Shown here in pieces: positions 1-7,818 of a stretch of DNA of 48,975 nt; the first letter of the stretch is position 1; each line of letters opens with the position of its first letter. Made by a program: the position numbers and the translations under genes. Source of the DNA: Ruminococcus flavefaciens (GTDB lineage: Bacteria > Bacillota > Clostridia > Oscillospirales > Ruminococcaceae); the NCBI GenBank assembly GCA_023663905.1, contig JAMPGO010000001.1, positions 394,875 to 443,849 of the forward strand, read 5' to 3'. The notes under the pieces are model-generated. The model made no database searches. It saw only the letters and a program-made list of their open reading frames with translations, and was not told where the DNA came from.

Positions 1-156
1 GGAACAGACGACCCGAACGGCTCAACTACAACAACAGTTGGAACAGACGACCCGAACGGTTCAACTACAACAACAGTTGGAACAGACGACCCGAACGGCT
101 CAACTACAACAACAGTTGGAACAGACGACCCGATTGGTTCAACTACAACAAGCGTT
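1..156 (+). repeat. Four tandem 39-bp coding repeats (Thr-rich linker)
   Basis: Units begin at 1, 40, 79 and 118. The first three differ by a single synonymous base (ggc/ggt); the fourth changes Asn to Ile and Thr to Ser near its ends. Each encodes GTDDPNGSTTTTV or a variant. The array probably continues upstream of the window, so its true copy number is unknown. Confidence 0.95.
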
Positions 157-897
157 GCTGAGGAAAGCGTTGTTAATATCACTGTTCAGACTGTAAACGG
201 CTTCTACCTTACAATTGATGAGGAGTTCAACAAGGCACAGGTTAAGTCAATCGTTTACTCAGTTGATACAAAGTATACAACATACGGCGAAGACGGCGAA
301 GTTATCAGCGAAGAGACTGTTACAGGCGAATTTTCAGATGACATCACAGATAAGTTCGTATTCAATGATACTCCTGCAAGCGTATTTGAACCTGGCGAGA
401 GCAAATTCAAGTATGATGTTGTAATCTATGCTTCTGAGGATATTGTTGCTGAAAATGGTGTTGTTGTTTCAACAGCAGGCGAGGCATTCACAGACGCAGA
501 CGGCAACGAGGTTACAGTTCCTGTTTACGTTGGCGTAAAGGGCGACGCAGACCTCGACGGACGTGCAACAAGTACCGACGCTTCTGTAATCCTTAAGTGG
601 TATGGTAAGATGTCAATCGGCGGTGATGCTGATGCAATGACATTCTCAAACAGTCCGCTCGTAGTTGACAAGGCAACAGGCGAAGTTATTGACGCAAGAC
701 TTGACCAGTTCGCTGCATTCCTCGCAGACGTTGACAGTGAAAATGAGCCTGATAACTGGACAATGACAAAGTCACAGAGAACTATCAACAGCTCAGACGC
801 TTCATTCGTACTCAAGGCTTACGGTGCTTCATCTACAGGTAAAGAGCCGACAAGAGAAGTTTGGAACGAAATCCTTGGCAAATTCGCTAAGCAGTAA
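1..897 (+). CDS. C-terminal part of a scaffoldin or cellulose-binding protein ending in an X-module-dockerin (ScaB/CttA-like), 5' end outside window
   Basis: The reading frame is open from the first base to the TAA at 895-897 (298 residues seen, no start in the window). Residues 1-52 are four 13-residue repeats with a Thr-rich end, a typical cellulosomal linker. Residues of about 55-179 form a beta-rich X-module-like domain, followed by a dockerin from about residue 180, with one Ca-loop beginning GDADLDG and a second, more divergent half around residues 262-276 (TINSSDASFVLKAYG). Known biology: in Ruminococcus flavefaciens the XDoc of ScaB and CttA binds the ScaE cohesin, and cttA lies just upstream of scaE. 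The next gene here is scaE-like, so CttA or ScaB is the best guess; the N-terminal domains needed to decide are missing. Confidence 0.8.
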   Translation, partial: GTDDPNGSTTTTVGTDDPNGSTTTTVGTDDPNGSTTTTVGTDDPIGSTTTSVAEESVVNITVQTVNGFYLTIDEEFNKAQVKSIVYSVDTKYTTYGEDGEVISEETVTGEFSDDITDKFVFNDTPASVFEPGESKFKYDVVIYASEDIVAENGVVVSTAGEAFTDADGNEVTVPVYVGVKGDADLDGRATSTDASVILKWYGKMSIGGDADAMTFSNSPLVVDKATGEVIDARLDQFAAFLADVDSENEPDNWTMTKSQRTINSSDASFVLKAYGASSTGKEPTREVWNEILGKFAKQ

Positions 898-931
898 TCC
901 GACTTCACACACCAAATAAAAAGTGTTTATT

Positions 932-953
932 CTGCCGTCTTAAACGGCGGCAG
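932..953 (+). promoter_or_regulatory. Intergenic hairpin upstream of scaE, next to a possible -10 box
   Basis: Arms CTGCCGTC (932-939) and GGCGGCAG (946-953) pair over 8 bp with one G-U and a 6-nt loop. No U-tract follows, so a simple terminator is unlikely. A TATAAT sits at 963-968 but the hexamer 17 bp upstream (TTAAAC) is poor. The hairpin may protect or process the scaE part of a longer transcript, or mark a separate scaE promoter. Confidence 0.5.
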
Positions 954-996
954 ATAGACATATATAATATTTATTAATCTGAAAGGACAAAATAAA

Positions 997-2100
997 ATGA
1001 AGAAGAATTCTTTAACAAGAGTATTTTCAGCACTCGCTATTACAGCAGTTGCTGCTTCCACAGCTTCAATGACATCGTTTGCTATTAACGGCGCTGAGTC
1101 TTACCTTGAAGCTTCCAGAAATGGTTTCACACAGGCTGAAATTGACGCTTCCACTGTACAGCCGACTATATCAGCTTCCAGAGAGATTATTTCTCTTGCA
1201 GAAGCTCAGTCAAATCCGAAGAGAACAGTTGAAATCTCTGTATCCGGTGCTAATCAGAAGTATGCTTCAACGGGTATGCACATCTACTACGATGATAGAC
1301 TTGAACTCGTTCTTACTCCTGTTGGTACACCTGCTGAAATGGGTCCTGCAAACAGATACCTCACACTCGGTGAGCCTGAGTTAGACCCGACAGCTTCTGA
1401 GCAGGGTGCATACAAGGGCTTCTTTACAGCTTCTGCTGGTAGCTCAAACAACGGTCTTGACGGTGTTATCTGGACATTCGATGTAACACTTCCTGACGAT
1501 GTTAAGGAAGGCGATGTATTCCCGATTGACATTTTCTACAAGTCCAACCCGAACGCTGAGGACCTTTTCACAAACTCAGAGAACGATGAAGACGGTGCAT
1601 TAATGCAGGGTTACTTATTCACAAGAGGTATCTGCAATGGTATCACAAACAGCTTCTCTGCTACTGCTGATGAAATTGCTAAGTGTGCTGCTCTTGCTGA
1701 CATCGACCCGAGCTCAGACGGCTTCATTGCTATCGAAGGCGGTGCAACAACTACTACAACAACTACAACTACTACAACAACAACTACAACTACAACAACA
1801 ACTGCTACAACAACTACAACAGCTGCTCCTACAACTACAACAACAGCTGCTCCTACAACTACAACAGCAGGTTCAACAACAGCAGGTACAACTACAACTG
1901 CCGGTTCAACAACTAAGGGAACAACTACAACAGCTAAGGGAACAACAACAACTGCTAAGGGTGGTACAACAACAACAGCTAAGTCAACAGCTGCTAAGAA
2001 CGATTCACCTAAGACAGGTGTTGCAGGCGTAGGCGTTGCAGTTGCAGGTCTCGCTGTAGCTCTCGGTACTGCTTTCGTTCTCAGAAAGAAAGAGGACTAA
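997..2100 (+). CDS. scaE: ScaE-like cell-wall-anchored single-cohesin protein
   Basis: 367 residues: an N-terminal signal peptide (about 1-30), one cohesin-like beta-sandwich domain (about 50-245), a Thr/Ala-rich spacer (about 250-330), then a sorting signal of SPKTG (337-341), a hydrophobic stretch and the charged tail RKKED. This is the architecture of R. flavefaciens ScaE, whose cohesin binds the XDoc of ScaB and CttA and fixes the cellulosome to the wall through sortase. The neighbour upstream ends in such an XDoc. The start has a GAAAGGA ribosome site 9 bp upstream. The odd point is the sorting motif, which has Ser instead of the Leu of LPXTG. The domain is assigned from architecture and position; cohesins diverge strongly in sequence. 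Confidence 0.82.
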   Translation: MKKNSLTRVFSALAITAVAASTASMTSFAINGAESYLEASRNGFTQAEIDASTVQPTISASREIISLAEAQSNPKRTVEISVSGANQKYASTGMHIYYDDRLELVLTPVGTPAEMGPANRYLTLGEPELDPTASEQGAYKGFFTASAGSSNNGLDGVIWTFDVTLPDDVKEGDVFPIDIFYKSNPNAEDLFTNSENDEDGALMQGYLFTRGICNGITNSFSATADEIAKCAALADIDPSSDGFIAIEGGATTTTTTTTTTTTTTTTTTTATTTTTAAPTTTTTAAPTTTTAGSTTAGTTTTAGSTTKGTTTTAKGTTTTAKGGTTTTAKSTAAKNDSPKTGVAGVGVAVAGLAVALGTAFVLRKKED

Positions 2101-2133
2101 TTAAATAGTCAGCTCTAACTGAATGCTAAAACA

Positions 2134-2165
2134 AAAGCTCTCCTTCGGGAGAGCTTTCTTTTTTA
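2134..2165 (+). terminator. Intrinsic terminator of scaE
   Basis: Perfect 10-bp stem AAAGCTCTCC / GGAGAGCTTT closed by a TTCG tetraloop (2144-2147) and followed by CTTTTTT. It ends the cellulosome anchoring cluster before the opposing ttcA-like gene. Confidence 0.95.
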
Positions 2166-2882
2166 TCCGATTCCCCAGCCGTCGATTCCCGAACGCTGTA
2201 ATGCGCCGAAAATCCTGTCCTTGAATCCGTGATTCTCGTATTCCATTCGTGCGATGAAGTCCTTTGTTTTCTGGCGATTGGTCTTGCCGTCAGCAGGACA
2301 AGCCGATTTTACCACGGGAATGGCATTCCTCCTCACGGCTCGGCGAATTTCTTTTTCAGGTGCAAGAACAAGCGGGCGGATTACCGTGAGATTCCTGTTT
2401 TCAAGAAGCGTTACAGGCGAATAACAGCCAATCCGACCCTCCGTGAACAGGTTCATAATAAAAGTCTCAACCGTGTCGTCGAAATTATGCCCGAGTGCGA
2501 TTTTGTTGCAGTTCAGCTCCGAAGCGGAATTGTGCAATGCTCCTCGCCTCATCCTCGCACATAGACTGCACGGATTTTTCTCGTTACGCACGTCAAATAC
2601 GATTTCCCCGATTTGCGTCCTGATTACGTGATATTCAATGCCGTTTGCGGTACAGAAATCCGAAACCGCTGAATAATCTCCCGCAGTTCCGTTAAAATTC
2701 GGGTCGATTGTCAGCCCTGCTATCTCATAGTCAATGCCGATGAAACGACGGAGCAGATTAAGTCCGACGAGCAGTGCCATACTGTCCTTTCCGCCCGAAA
2801 TACCGACGGCAATGCGGTCGCCGTCCTGAATCATATTGTACTCCTGTATCGCCTTCCGCAAATAGCCTAGAAATTTCTGCAT
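2163..2882 (-). CDS. TtcA-family tRNA 2-thiocytidine synthetase (PP-loop ATPase)
   Basis: 239 residues. The PP-loop SGGKDS (29-34) activates the target base by adenylation. A CxxC pair (Cys105, Cys108) and a later Cys195 match the three cysteines that hold the [4Fe-4S] cluster in TtcA, which thiolates C32 of certain tRNAs. The GHNFDD motif (131-136) is also typical of the family. The gene is transcribed alone, divergently from ung, from its own promoter at 2910-2938. A GAGGAGGA ribosome site precedes the ATG. Substrate specificity within the TtcA/TtuA superfamily cannot be fixed from sequence alone. Confidence 0.85.
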   Translation of the reverse strand: MQKFLGYLRKAIQEYNMIQDGDRIAVGISGGKDSMALLVGLNLLRRFIGIDYEIAGLTIDPNFNGTAGDYSAVSDFCTANGIEYHVIRTQIGEIVFDVRNEKNPCSLCARMRRGALHNSASELNCNKIALGHNFDDTVETFIMNLFTEGRIGCYSPVTLLENRNLTVIRPLVLAPEKEIRRAVRRNAIPVVKSACPADGKTNRQKTKDFIARMEYENHGFKDRIFGALQRSGIDGWGIG

Positions 2883-2909
2883 AAGCTCCTCCTCAATGTT
2901 TTTTATTTA

Positions 2910-2938
2910 ATTATACCGCATTTTCAAAAAAATTTCAA
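2910..2938 (-). promoter_or_regulatory. Promoter of the ttcA-like gene
   Basis: On the minus strand: -35 TTGAAA (2933-2938), 17-bp spacer, -10 TATAAT (2910-2915). Confidence 0.75.
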
Positions 2939-2945
2939 TTATATC

Positions 2946-2974
2946 TTGCAAAAATCAGCAAAATATTATATAAT
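2946..2974 (+). promoter_or_regulatory. Promoter of the ung-metF operon
   Basis: -35 TTGCAA (2946-2951), 17-bp spacer, -10 TATAAT (2969-2974), followed by the AAGGAGG ribosome site of ung at 2996-3002. The -35 boxes of this and the divergent promoter are only 7 bp apart. Confidence 0.75.
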
Positions 2975-3008
2975 ATATGTATGTATTTTATAACAAGGAG
3001 GATTTTTA

Positions 3009-3680
3009 ATGGTTAATTTCGGAAACGACTGGGATGAGATTTTGCAGGGCGAGTTTGAGAAGCCTTACTACCTCGAGCTGAGGCAGAAGCTCATCAACGA
3101 GTACAGAACACAGCGGATTTTTCCCGGAATGTACGACATTTTCAACGCAATGAAGCTCACTTCCTATGACGATGTGAAGTGCGTTATCATCGGGCAAGAC
3201 CCATATCACAACGAGGGTCAGGCTCACGGGCTTAGCTTTTCGGTTCGCAAAGGAGTTGCTCCGCCGCCCTCACTTGTTAATATTTTTAAGGAAATCAAAG
3301 AGGATGTGGGTATCAATAATCTCGACAAGCACGGCGAGCTTACAAAATGGGCTGAAAGTGGCGTATTACTGCTAAATTCCGTCCTTACTGTCCGTGCGAA
3401 TCAGGCAAGAAGTCATCACGGGCTGGGCTGGGAAGAGTTCACCACCGACGTTATAAAAATCCTTAACGAGCGTGAAAAGCCGATGGTCTTTATGCTCTGG
3501 GGCGGAGACGCAAAATCCAAGCAGAAGTTTATTAAAAATCCTAATCATCTCGTTCTCAAGGCTGCTCATCCGAGTCCGCTCTCGGCTTACAACGGATTTT
3601 TCGGCTGTAAGCACTTTTCACAGGCAAATGAATTTCTGAAGGCTCACGGAATGGGCGAGATTGACTGGTCGATTGACTGA
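3009..3680 (+). CDS. ung: Uracil-DNA glycosylase, family 1
   Basis: 223 residues, the normal length for Ung. It removes uracil from DNA in base excision repair. The water-activating loop GQDPYH is at 62-67 (catalytic Asp64) and the Leu-intercalation loop HPSPLS starts at His187. AAGGAGG lies 6 bp before the ATG. The stop TGA is part of the ribosome site of metF ten bases downstream, so the two are co-transcribed; no functional link between them is evident. Confidence 0.96.
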   Translation: MVNFGNDWDEILQGEFEKPYYLELRQKLINEYRTQRIFPGMYDIFNAMKLTSYDDVKCVIIGQDPYHNEGQAHGLSFSVRKGVAPPPSLVNIFKEIKEDVGINNLDKHGELTKWAESGVLLLNSVLTVRANQARSHHGLGWEEFTTDVIKILNEREKPMVFMLWGGDAKSKQKFIKNPNHLVLKAAHPSPLSAYNGFFGCKHFSQANEFLKAHGMGEIDWSID

Positions 3681-3690
3681 GGAGGATTTT

Positions 3691-4551
3691 ATGAAAATCA
3701 AAGATATTTTTGGTAAAAAAACGGTGTTTTCCTTCGAGGTTTTCCCTCCGAAAAGCACAAGTTCTGTTGATGTTATTTTCCGCACGCTTGACGAGCTGGG
3801 CGACCTGCACCCCGATTTTATAAGCGTTACGTACAGTGCAGGCGGAAGCGGAAACAGCGCACTTGCACTTGATATTGCCGAGAAAATCGGGAAAATGGGG
3901 ATAACTCCCGTGCTTCATCTGCCTTGTATCAATTACACGAGGGAACAGATTGACAAAACTTTAACAGAAGCTTCGGCAAGAGGAATTGAAAATATTCTCG
4001 CACTCCGAGGTGATATAAATCCCGATATTCCGCCTGTTGAGGATTTCAGGCACGCAAGCGACCTTATAGCTTATCTCAGGCAAAAGGGCGATTTTGATAT
4101 TGCAGGAGCTTGCTACCCGGAGGGTCATCCTGATTCCGAGAGCCTTGACGAGGACATTGCCAACCTTAAAATCAAGGTGGAAACGGGCGCTGACCATCTC
4201 ATTTCACAGCTCTTTTTTGACAACGAATATTTCTATAATTTCCGTGAAAAGGCTGTAAAATCGGGAATAAACGTTCCGATTGAAGCGGGAATTATGCCTG
4301 TTACGAATAAAAAGCAGATTGAGCGTATGGTTACGACCTGCGGAGCAAGTCTTCCGCACAAATTCGTCAGGATTATGCAGAAATATGAGCATAACCCCGA
4401 AGCTCTGCGTGACGCAGGAATTGCCTATGCCATAAATCAGGTTGTTGACCTGCTTGCAAACGACGTTGACGGAATCCACCTTTACACGATGAATAATGCC
4501 TATATTGCGAGAAAAATCAGCGAAGCCGTTTCGGGCATTATCAGCGTATGA
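3691..4551 (+). CDS. metF: 5,10-methylenetetrahydrofolate reductase
   Basis: 286 residues, a complete MetF TIM barrel with bound FAD. It reduces methylene-THF to methyl-THF, the methyl donor for methionine synthase. The N-terminal FSFEVFPPKS carries the catalytic Glu, and the FISVTYSAGG and QLFFDNEYFYNF segments are family hallmarks. The start at 3691 is chosen over an in-frame ATG at 3661 because GAGGAGGA (3679-3686) lies just before it and 3661 is inside ung. The next gene overlaps the stop by four bases (ATGA) and encodes the reactivation domain of methionine synthase, so this is a methionine-cycle pair. Confidence 0.95.
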   Translation: MKIKDIFGKKTVFSFEVFPPKSTSSVDVIFRTLDELGDLHPDFISVTYSAGGSGNSALALDIAEKIGKMGITPVLHLPCINYTREQIDKTLTEASARGIENILALRGDINPDIPPVEDFRHASDLIAYLRQKGDFDIAGACYPEGHPDSESLDEDIANLKIKVETGADHLISQLFFDNEYFYNFREKAVKSGINVPIEAGIMPVTNKKQIERMVTTCGASLPHKFVRIMQKYEHNPEALRDAGIAYAINQVVDLLANDVDGIHLYTMNNAYIARKISEAVSGIISV

Positions 4552-5219
4552 TTAAACTTGATACTATTTCAAAGTCGGAATCCGCACGCTATATGGGAAT
4601 ACGTGGAGTACCTGACGACAAAACGGCGGAAATCCTTGACAGATACGAGCCGATAGTCCGTGAACGTCTGCGCCCTGCCTTTGTTTACCGTGAAACGGCT
4701 GTGGATTTTGCGGATGACGGTGTGCATTTTGAGGGTGTGAATGCGGTTTTCAGCGGAAATGATATAAGGAATCACCTTGCAGGATGTGAGCGTGCCGTAC
4801 TTCTTGCGGTGACTGTTTCGGCTGAGGCGGATAAGCTCATCCGCCAGACTTCCGTAACAGGAATGGCGGAAGCTCTTGCAGTTGATTGCCTTTGCAGTTC
4901 GGCAATAGAACAGGTGTGCAATAAGGCGGAAGCCGAGATTTTCGCAGGAAATAATCCGCAGTTCAGGACTTGGCGGTTTAGTCCGGGATATGGCGATTTG
5001 CCGATTACTTTGCAGAAAGAGCTTATTCTCGCTCTCAATGCACAGCGCAGAATAGGGCTGACGGTTACGGACAGCTTTCTGCTGATACCGTCCAAATCGG
5101 TCACGGCAATCATCGGCATTTCGGATAAGCCCATAGAAAAGGGCGGAAAAGGCTGTAGCATATGCAATATGCGTGACAGGTGCGGACTCAGGCTGAACGG
5201 TGGCTGTGGTAAAAATTGA
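4548..5219 (+). CDS. Stand-alone AdoMet-dependent reactivation domain of B12-dependent methionine synthase
   Basis: 223 residues. The RFSPGYGDLP motif and the later SKSVTAIIGI motif are signatures of the MetH activation domain, which binds AdoMet and remethylates oxidised cob(II)alamin. In E. coli it is the C-terminal domain of MetH; here it is a separate protein translationally coupled to metF, with no homocysteine-, folate- or cobalamin-binding domains. The C-terminus is Cys-rich (CSIC..RDRC....GGC), which hints at a metal or Fe-S site not present in E. coli MetH. A split MetH core should exist elsewhere in the genome. Confidence 0.88.
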   Translation: MIKLDTISKSESARYMGIRGVPDDKTAEILDRYEPIVRERLRPAFVYRETAVDFADDGVHFEGVNAVFSGNDIRNHLAGCERAVLLAVTVSAEADKLIRQTSVTGMAEALAVDCLCSSAIEQVCNKAEAEIFAGNNPQFRTWRFSPGYGDLPITLQKELILALNAQRRIGLTVTDSFLLIPSKSVTAIIGISDKPIEKGGKGCSICNMRDRCGLRLNGGCGKN

Positions 5220-5221
5220 TA

Positions 5222-5250
5222 TTGACTATTTCGTGAAAAAATGCTATAAT
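5222..5250 (+). promoter_or_regulatory. Promoter of the first solute-binding lipoprotein gene
   Basis: -35 TTGACT (5222-5227), 17-bp spacer, -10 TATAAT (5245-5250); five of six and six of six consensus bases. The ribosome site AAGGAG is at 5291-5296. Confidence 0.85.
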
Positions 5251-5304
5251 AAAAATACATCCTGTGCTGGCAGGGTGATAAAGCTGATTGAAGGAGTTGT
5301 ACAT

Positions 5305-6699
5305 ATGAAAAAGACATCGGTGCTTATTTCGGCACTTCTTACAGCGGTACTTCCTCTTTCCCTTACTGCCTGCGGAGACGGCAACACGGCGGATAATTAT
5401 GATAAAGCGGATGTCAGCCCGGAGGTTCGCAGTAAAATAAATCAGAGAGTAAACGACTCGGATTTGCTTGAAGATACCGAGCTTGAGAACAAAACGATAA
5501 AATGGCTTTCCGACTGGAATATAAATCCCGATAAATCGGGAAAAACCAAGCCTCCCGAGGTTGTTGCCTTCGAGGAAAAATACGGCGGTAAGATAGAGTG
5601 GATTCAATGCACCTACGAGGACCGCTATGAACAGCTCGCAAAGCTGATTAACAGCGGTGAGGGCGTGGATTTTTTCTATGCAGGAAATATGGACGCTTTT
5701 CCTCGTGGAACAGTCAGCGGAATGTTCGCTCCTGTCGATGATTACATCGATTTCAGCGACCCTGTATGGGAGAGCGTAAAGGAAGTCAACGATTCGCTCA
5801 TCTGGAACGGAAATCACTACTGCACTGTTTTGCAGACTCTCGGCGATAAGACGGCTTGCGTTTATAACAGAAAAACCATTCAGGAAGCAGGTTTGGATGA
5901 CCCTGCCGAGCTTTACGCAAACGGTGAATGGGACTGGAATGCGTTTCAGGAAATGCTTCAGAAATTTGTTGATGTTGAGAATCAGCACTACGGTCTTGAC
6001 GGCTGGTGGTTTGAGTTCGGGCTTATGGAGACGACAGGCACAGTTCCCGTGACGATAAGCGGAGGGAAGCTTGTTAATAATCTTGGTACTCCTGCTATGG
6101 AACGTGCGCAGAATCTGTTGTATAATCTGAATCAGACGGGCTGTATTGCCATAGGACAGGGCGATTACGGCTGGGATGCGCACCCCGAGTATATCGGCGA
6201 GGGCAAGTTACTGTTCTATCCTGTCGGGCTGTACGAGTTCTATAAGACTTCCGACCAGTGGAAAGCGACATTCGGCGAGGACGCATTTTTTGTGCCTATG
6301 CCAAAAGACCCTGAAGCTGATGAGTATTATGTTCCTGTCGGCATTGACGCATATATGTTCGTAAAGGGCGGACAAAATCCCGAAGGAGTGGCGAAGTATC
6401 TCGAATGCAAGCGTTTTGTATTGCTTGATGAAGAGACAAAGGCGATTGCGGATGAGCAGTTCAGGACAGATTACGGCTGGACTGACGAGATGGTTGAAAT
6501 GCAGAGGAATATGCAGGAGCTGGCGGACAAAAATCCGTCTCTTGACCTTTCAAAGGGTGTTTCAGCCGACTGCGGTGAGCTTCTTGACAGCAATCTCAGG
6601 CTGACGGCTAAAGGCACACCTTGGAGCGAGACGTATGACGCTATTAATTCCGTTATTGATACTTATCTTGACGAAGTAAACGAGCTTAACAAAGATTGA
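5305..6699 (+). CDS. Extracellular solute-binding lipoprotein (ABC sugar-type, family 1), orphan
   Basis: 464 residues. A lipobox LTAC puts the lipidated Cys at residue 23, so the mature protein sits on the outer face of the membrane. The rest fits an extracellular solute-binding fold: an Asp/Trp-rich N-lobe, NRKTIQEAGLDDPAELY and GEWDWNAFQEML segments typical of carbohydrate-binding members, and a C-terminal DAINSVIDTYLDEVNEL helix. It resembles the product of 15885-17282 throughout. The start is fixed by AAGGAG at 5291; a longer frame back to 5200 overlaps the preceding gene. No permease or ATPase gene of this uptake type is nearby, so the transporter partner is unknown. Confidence 0.82.
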   Translation: MKKTSVLISALLTAVLPLSLTACGDGNTADNYDKADVSPEVRSKINQRVNDSDLLEDTELENKTIKWLSDWNINPDKSGKTKPPEVVAFEEKYGGKIEWIQCTYEDRYEQLAKLINSGEGVDFFYAGNMDAFPRGTVSGMFAPVDDYIDFSDPVWESVKEVNDSLIWNGNHYCTVLQTLGDKTACVYNRKTIQEAGLDDPAELYANGEWDWNAFQEMLQKFVDVENQHYGLDGWWFEFGLMETTGTVPVTISGGKLVNNLGTPAMERAQNLLYNLNQTGCIAIGQGDYGWDAHPEYIGEGKLLFYPVGLYEFYKTSDQWKATFGEDAFFVPMPKDPEADEYYVPVGIDAYMFVKGGQNPEGVAKYLECKRFVLLDEETKAIADEQFRTDYGWTDEMVEMQRNMQELADKNPSLDLSKGVSADCGELLDSNLRLTAKGTPWSETYDAINSVIDTYLDEVNELNKD

Positions 6700-6741
6700 T
6701 TAAATATATCAGAAATTTCACCGAAAGGAAGGTATTGAATT

Positions 6742-7704
6742 ATGACGCAGACAGTTCTTGTTACAGGCGGTTGCAGTCTTATCGGACAATATATCTGCTC
6801 CGGACTTATAAAAAAGGGCTATGAAGTAATTTCTGCTGATAAGGAAGAAGGTTTCTATAATATGGGTAAGCTTCATTATACCTATATTCCTTGGACTCCT
6901 GACGACAAAGTAGGATTTGAGAAAATTTTTGAGAAATATGAGGTGAATATTCTTATTCATACTGCCTGCACCGTTGACAACGACCTTGCACCCATTGTTA
7001 CCGAAAAAGAGGTTGAGCTTTCCCGAAAATGCGATGAATATATCTACAAAACCGCTATGTCGTCGGAAAAAGTCCGTCAGGTGATTATATTCAGCACTGA
7101 AAAAGTTTACGCTTTTCCGAAATCGAGAGAACCAATCAGAGAAGATGCGGACATAAAGACAACCTCAAACTATGCCATTATGAAATACGAGTCCGAAAAG
7201 GCTCTTGTTTCCGAAATGCGGAATCACAAGAACGTTATCTGCTGTATCGCAAGGACTGCGCCTGTTTATTCCAGAGAATTTACCGATAATCTTATGGCGA
7301 AAATCACTGACCCGAAGGACAATACCAAGTTTGTTCTCGGTACAGGTCAGTACGGATTCCAGTTCTGCTGTATTCACAATCTTGTTGATTTCATCCTCTG
7401 CTTTGTAAAAAATGCCGATGATATGAGCTATGCGGGAAATTACAACGTCGCCGACAAAACGCTCACTACTGCCGCTGATATTATCGCCTTTATGCGAAAG
7501 TACCACAGTCTGGGTACTGTTATTCAGAAATCCGCAGGGAACAGCCCTATTTCCAAAATCAAGAAGATTTTCAAGCCCGATAAGGATTACAAGACGAATT
7601 ACCGCTATCTTGATATGACGAAGCTTGAAAACAACAATATGCTTGATACCACGAAGGCTTCCAAGATTGTAACGTTCCGCTGGGATATAAATAACACACA
7701 GTAA
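6742..7704 (+). CDS. NAD(P)-dependent epimerase/dehydratase family protein (extended SDR)
   Basis: 320 residues. A Rossmann nucleotide-binding motif TGGCSLIG (8-15) opens the protein; STEKVYAF (118-125) and the YxxxK pair Tyr144/Lys148 supply the catalytic residues of short-chain dehydrogenases. Such enzymes act on nucleotide sugars or related substrates, but nothing in the sequence fixes the substrate. It follows the binding-protein gene by 42 bp on the same strand with no terminator between, so it may be in one transcript. A strong terminator follows. The C-terminal part is Lys-rich and less family-like. Confidence 0.8.
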   Translation: MTQTVLVTGGCSLIGQYICSGLIKKGYEVISADKEEGFYNMGKLHYTYIPWTPDDKVGFEKIFEKYEVNILIHTACTVDNDLAPIVTEKEVELSRKCDEYIYKTAMSSEKVRQVIIFSTEKVYAFPKSREPIREDADIKTTSNYAIMKYESEKALVSEMRNHKNVICCIARTAPVYSREFTDNLMAKITDPKDNTKFVLGTGQYGFQFCCIHNLVDFILCFVKNADDMSYAGNYNVADKTLTTAADIIAFMRKYHSLGTVIQKSAGNSPISKIKKIFKPDKDYKTNYRYLDMTKLENNNMLDTTKASKIVTFRWDINNTQ

Positions 7705-7710
7705 ATAAAA

Positions 7711-7735
7711 ATCCCCGATTTTTCGGGGATTTTTT
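7711..7735 (+). terminator. Intrinsic terminator after the SDR gene
   Basis: Stem ATCCCCGA (7711-7718) / TCGGGGAT (7723-7730), TTTT loop and a T run. An almost identical copy lies at 8705-8730. Confidence 0.92.
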
Positions 7736-7782
7736 ATCTGACACACAAAAGCACGGAATATCAGGAAATCTGTCCGAACCTG

Positions 7783-7791
7783 TGCTATAAT
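7783..7791 (+). promoter_or_regulatory. Extended -10 promoter of the AraC-type regulator gene
   Basis: TGcTATAAT with no recognisable -35. The ribosome site AGGAGG is at 7805-7810. Confidence 0.55.
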
Positions 7792-7818
7792 ATAATCACA
7801 GAACAGGAGGAAGCTGAA

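Noticed and set aside
1-156. Regular repeats that might suggest a CRISPR array
   Set aside because: The units abut with no spacers, keep the reading frame and encode a Thr-rich linker.
1637-2032. A long Gln/Leu-rich frame
   Set aside because: It is the second frame of the Thr codon repeats of scaE and has no ribosome site.
5188-6183. 331-codon frame on the minus strand
   Set aside because: It lies opposite the solute-binding protein gene, which has a signal peptide, promoter and family motifs; the minus frame has none.
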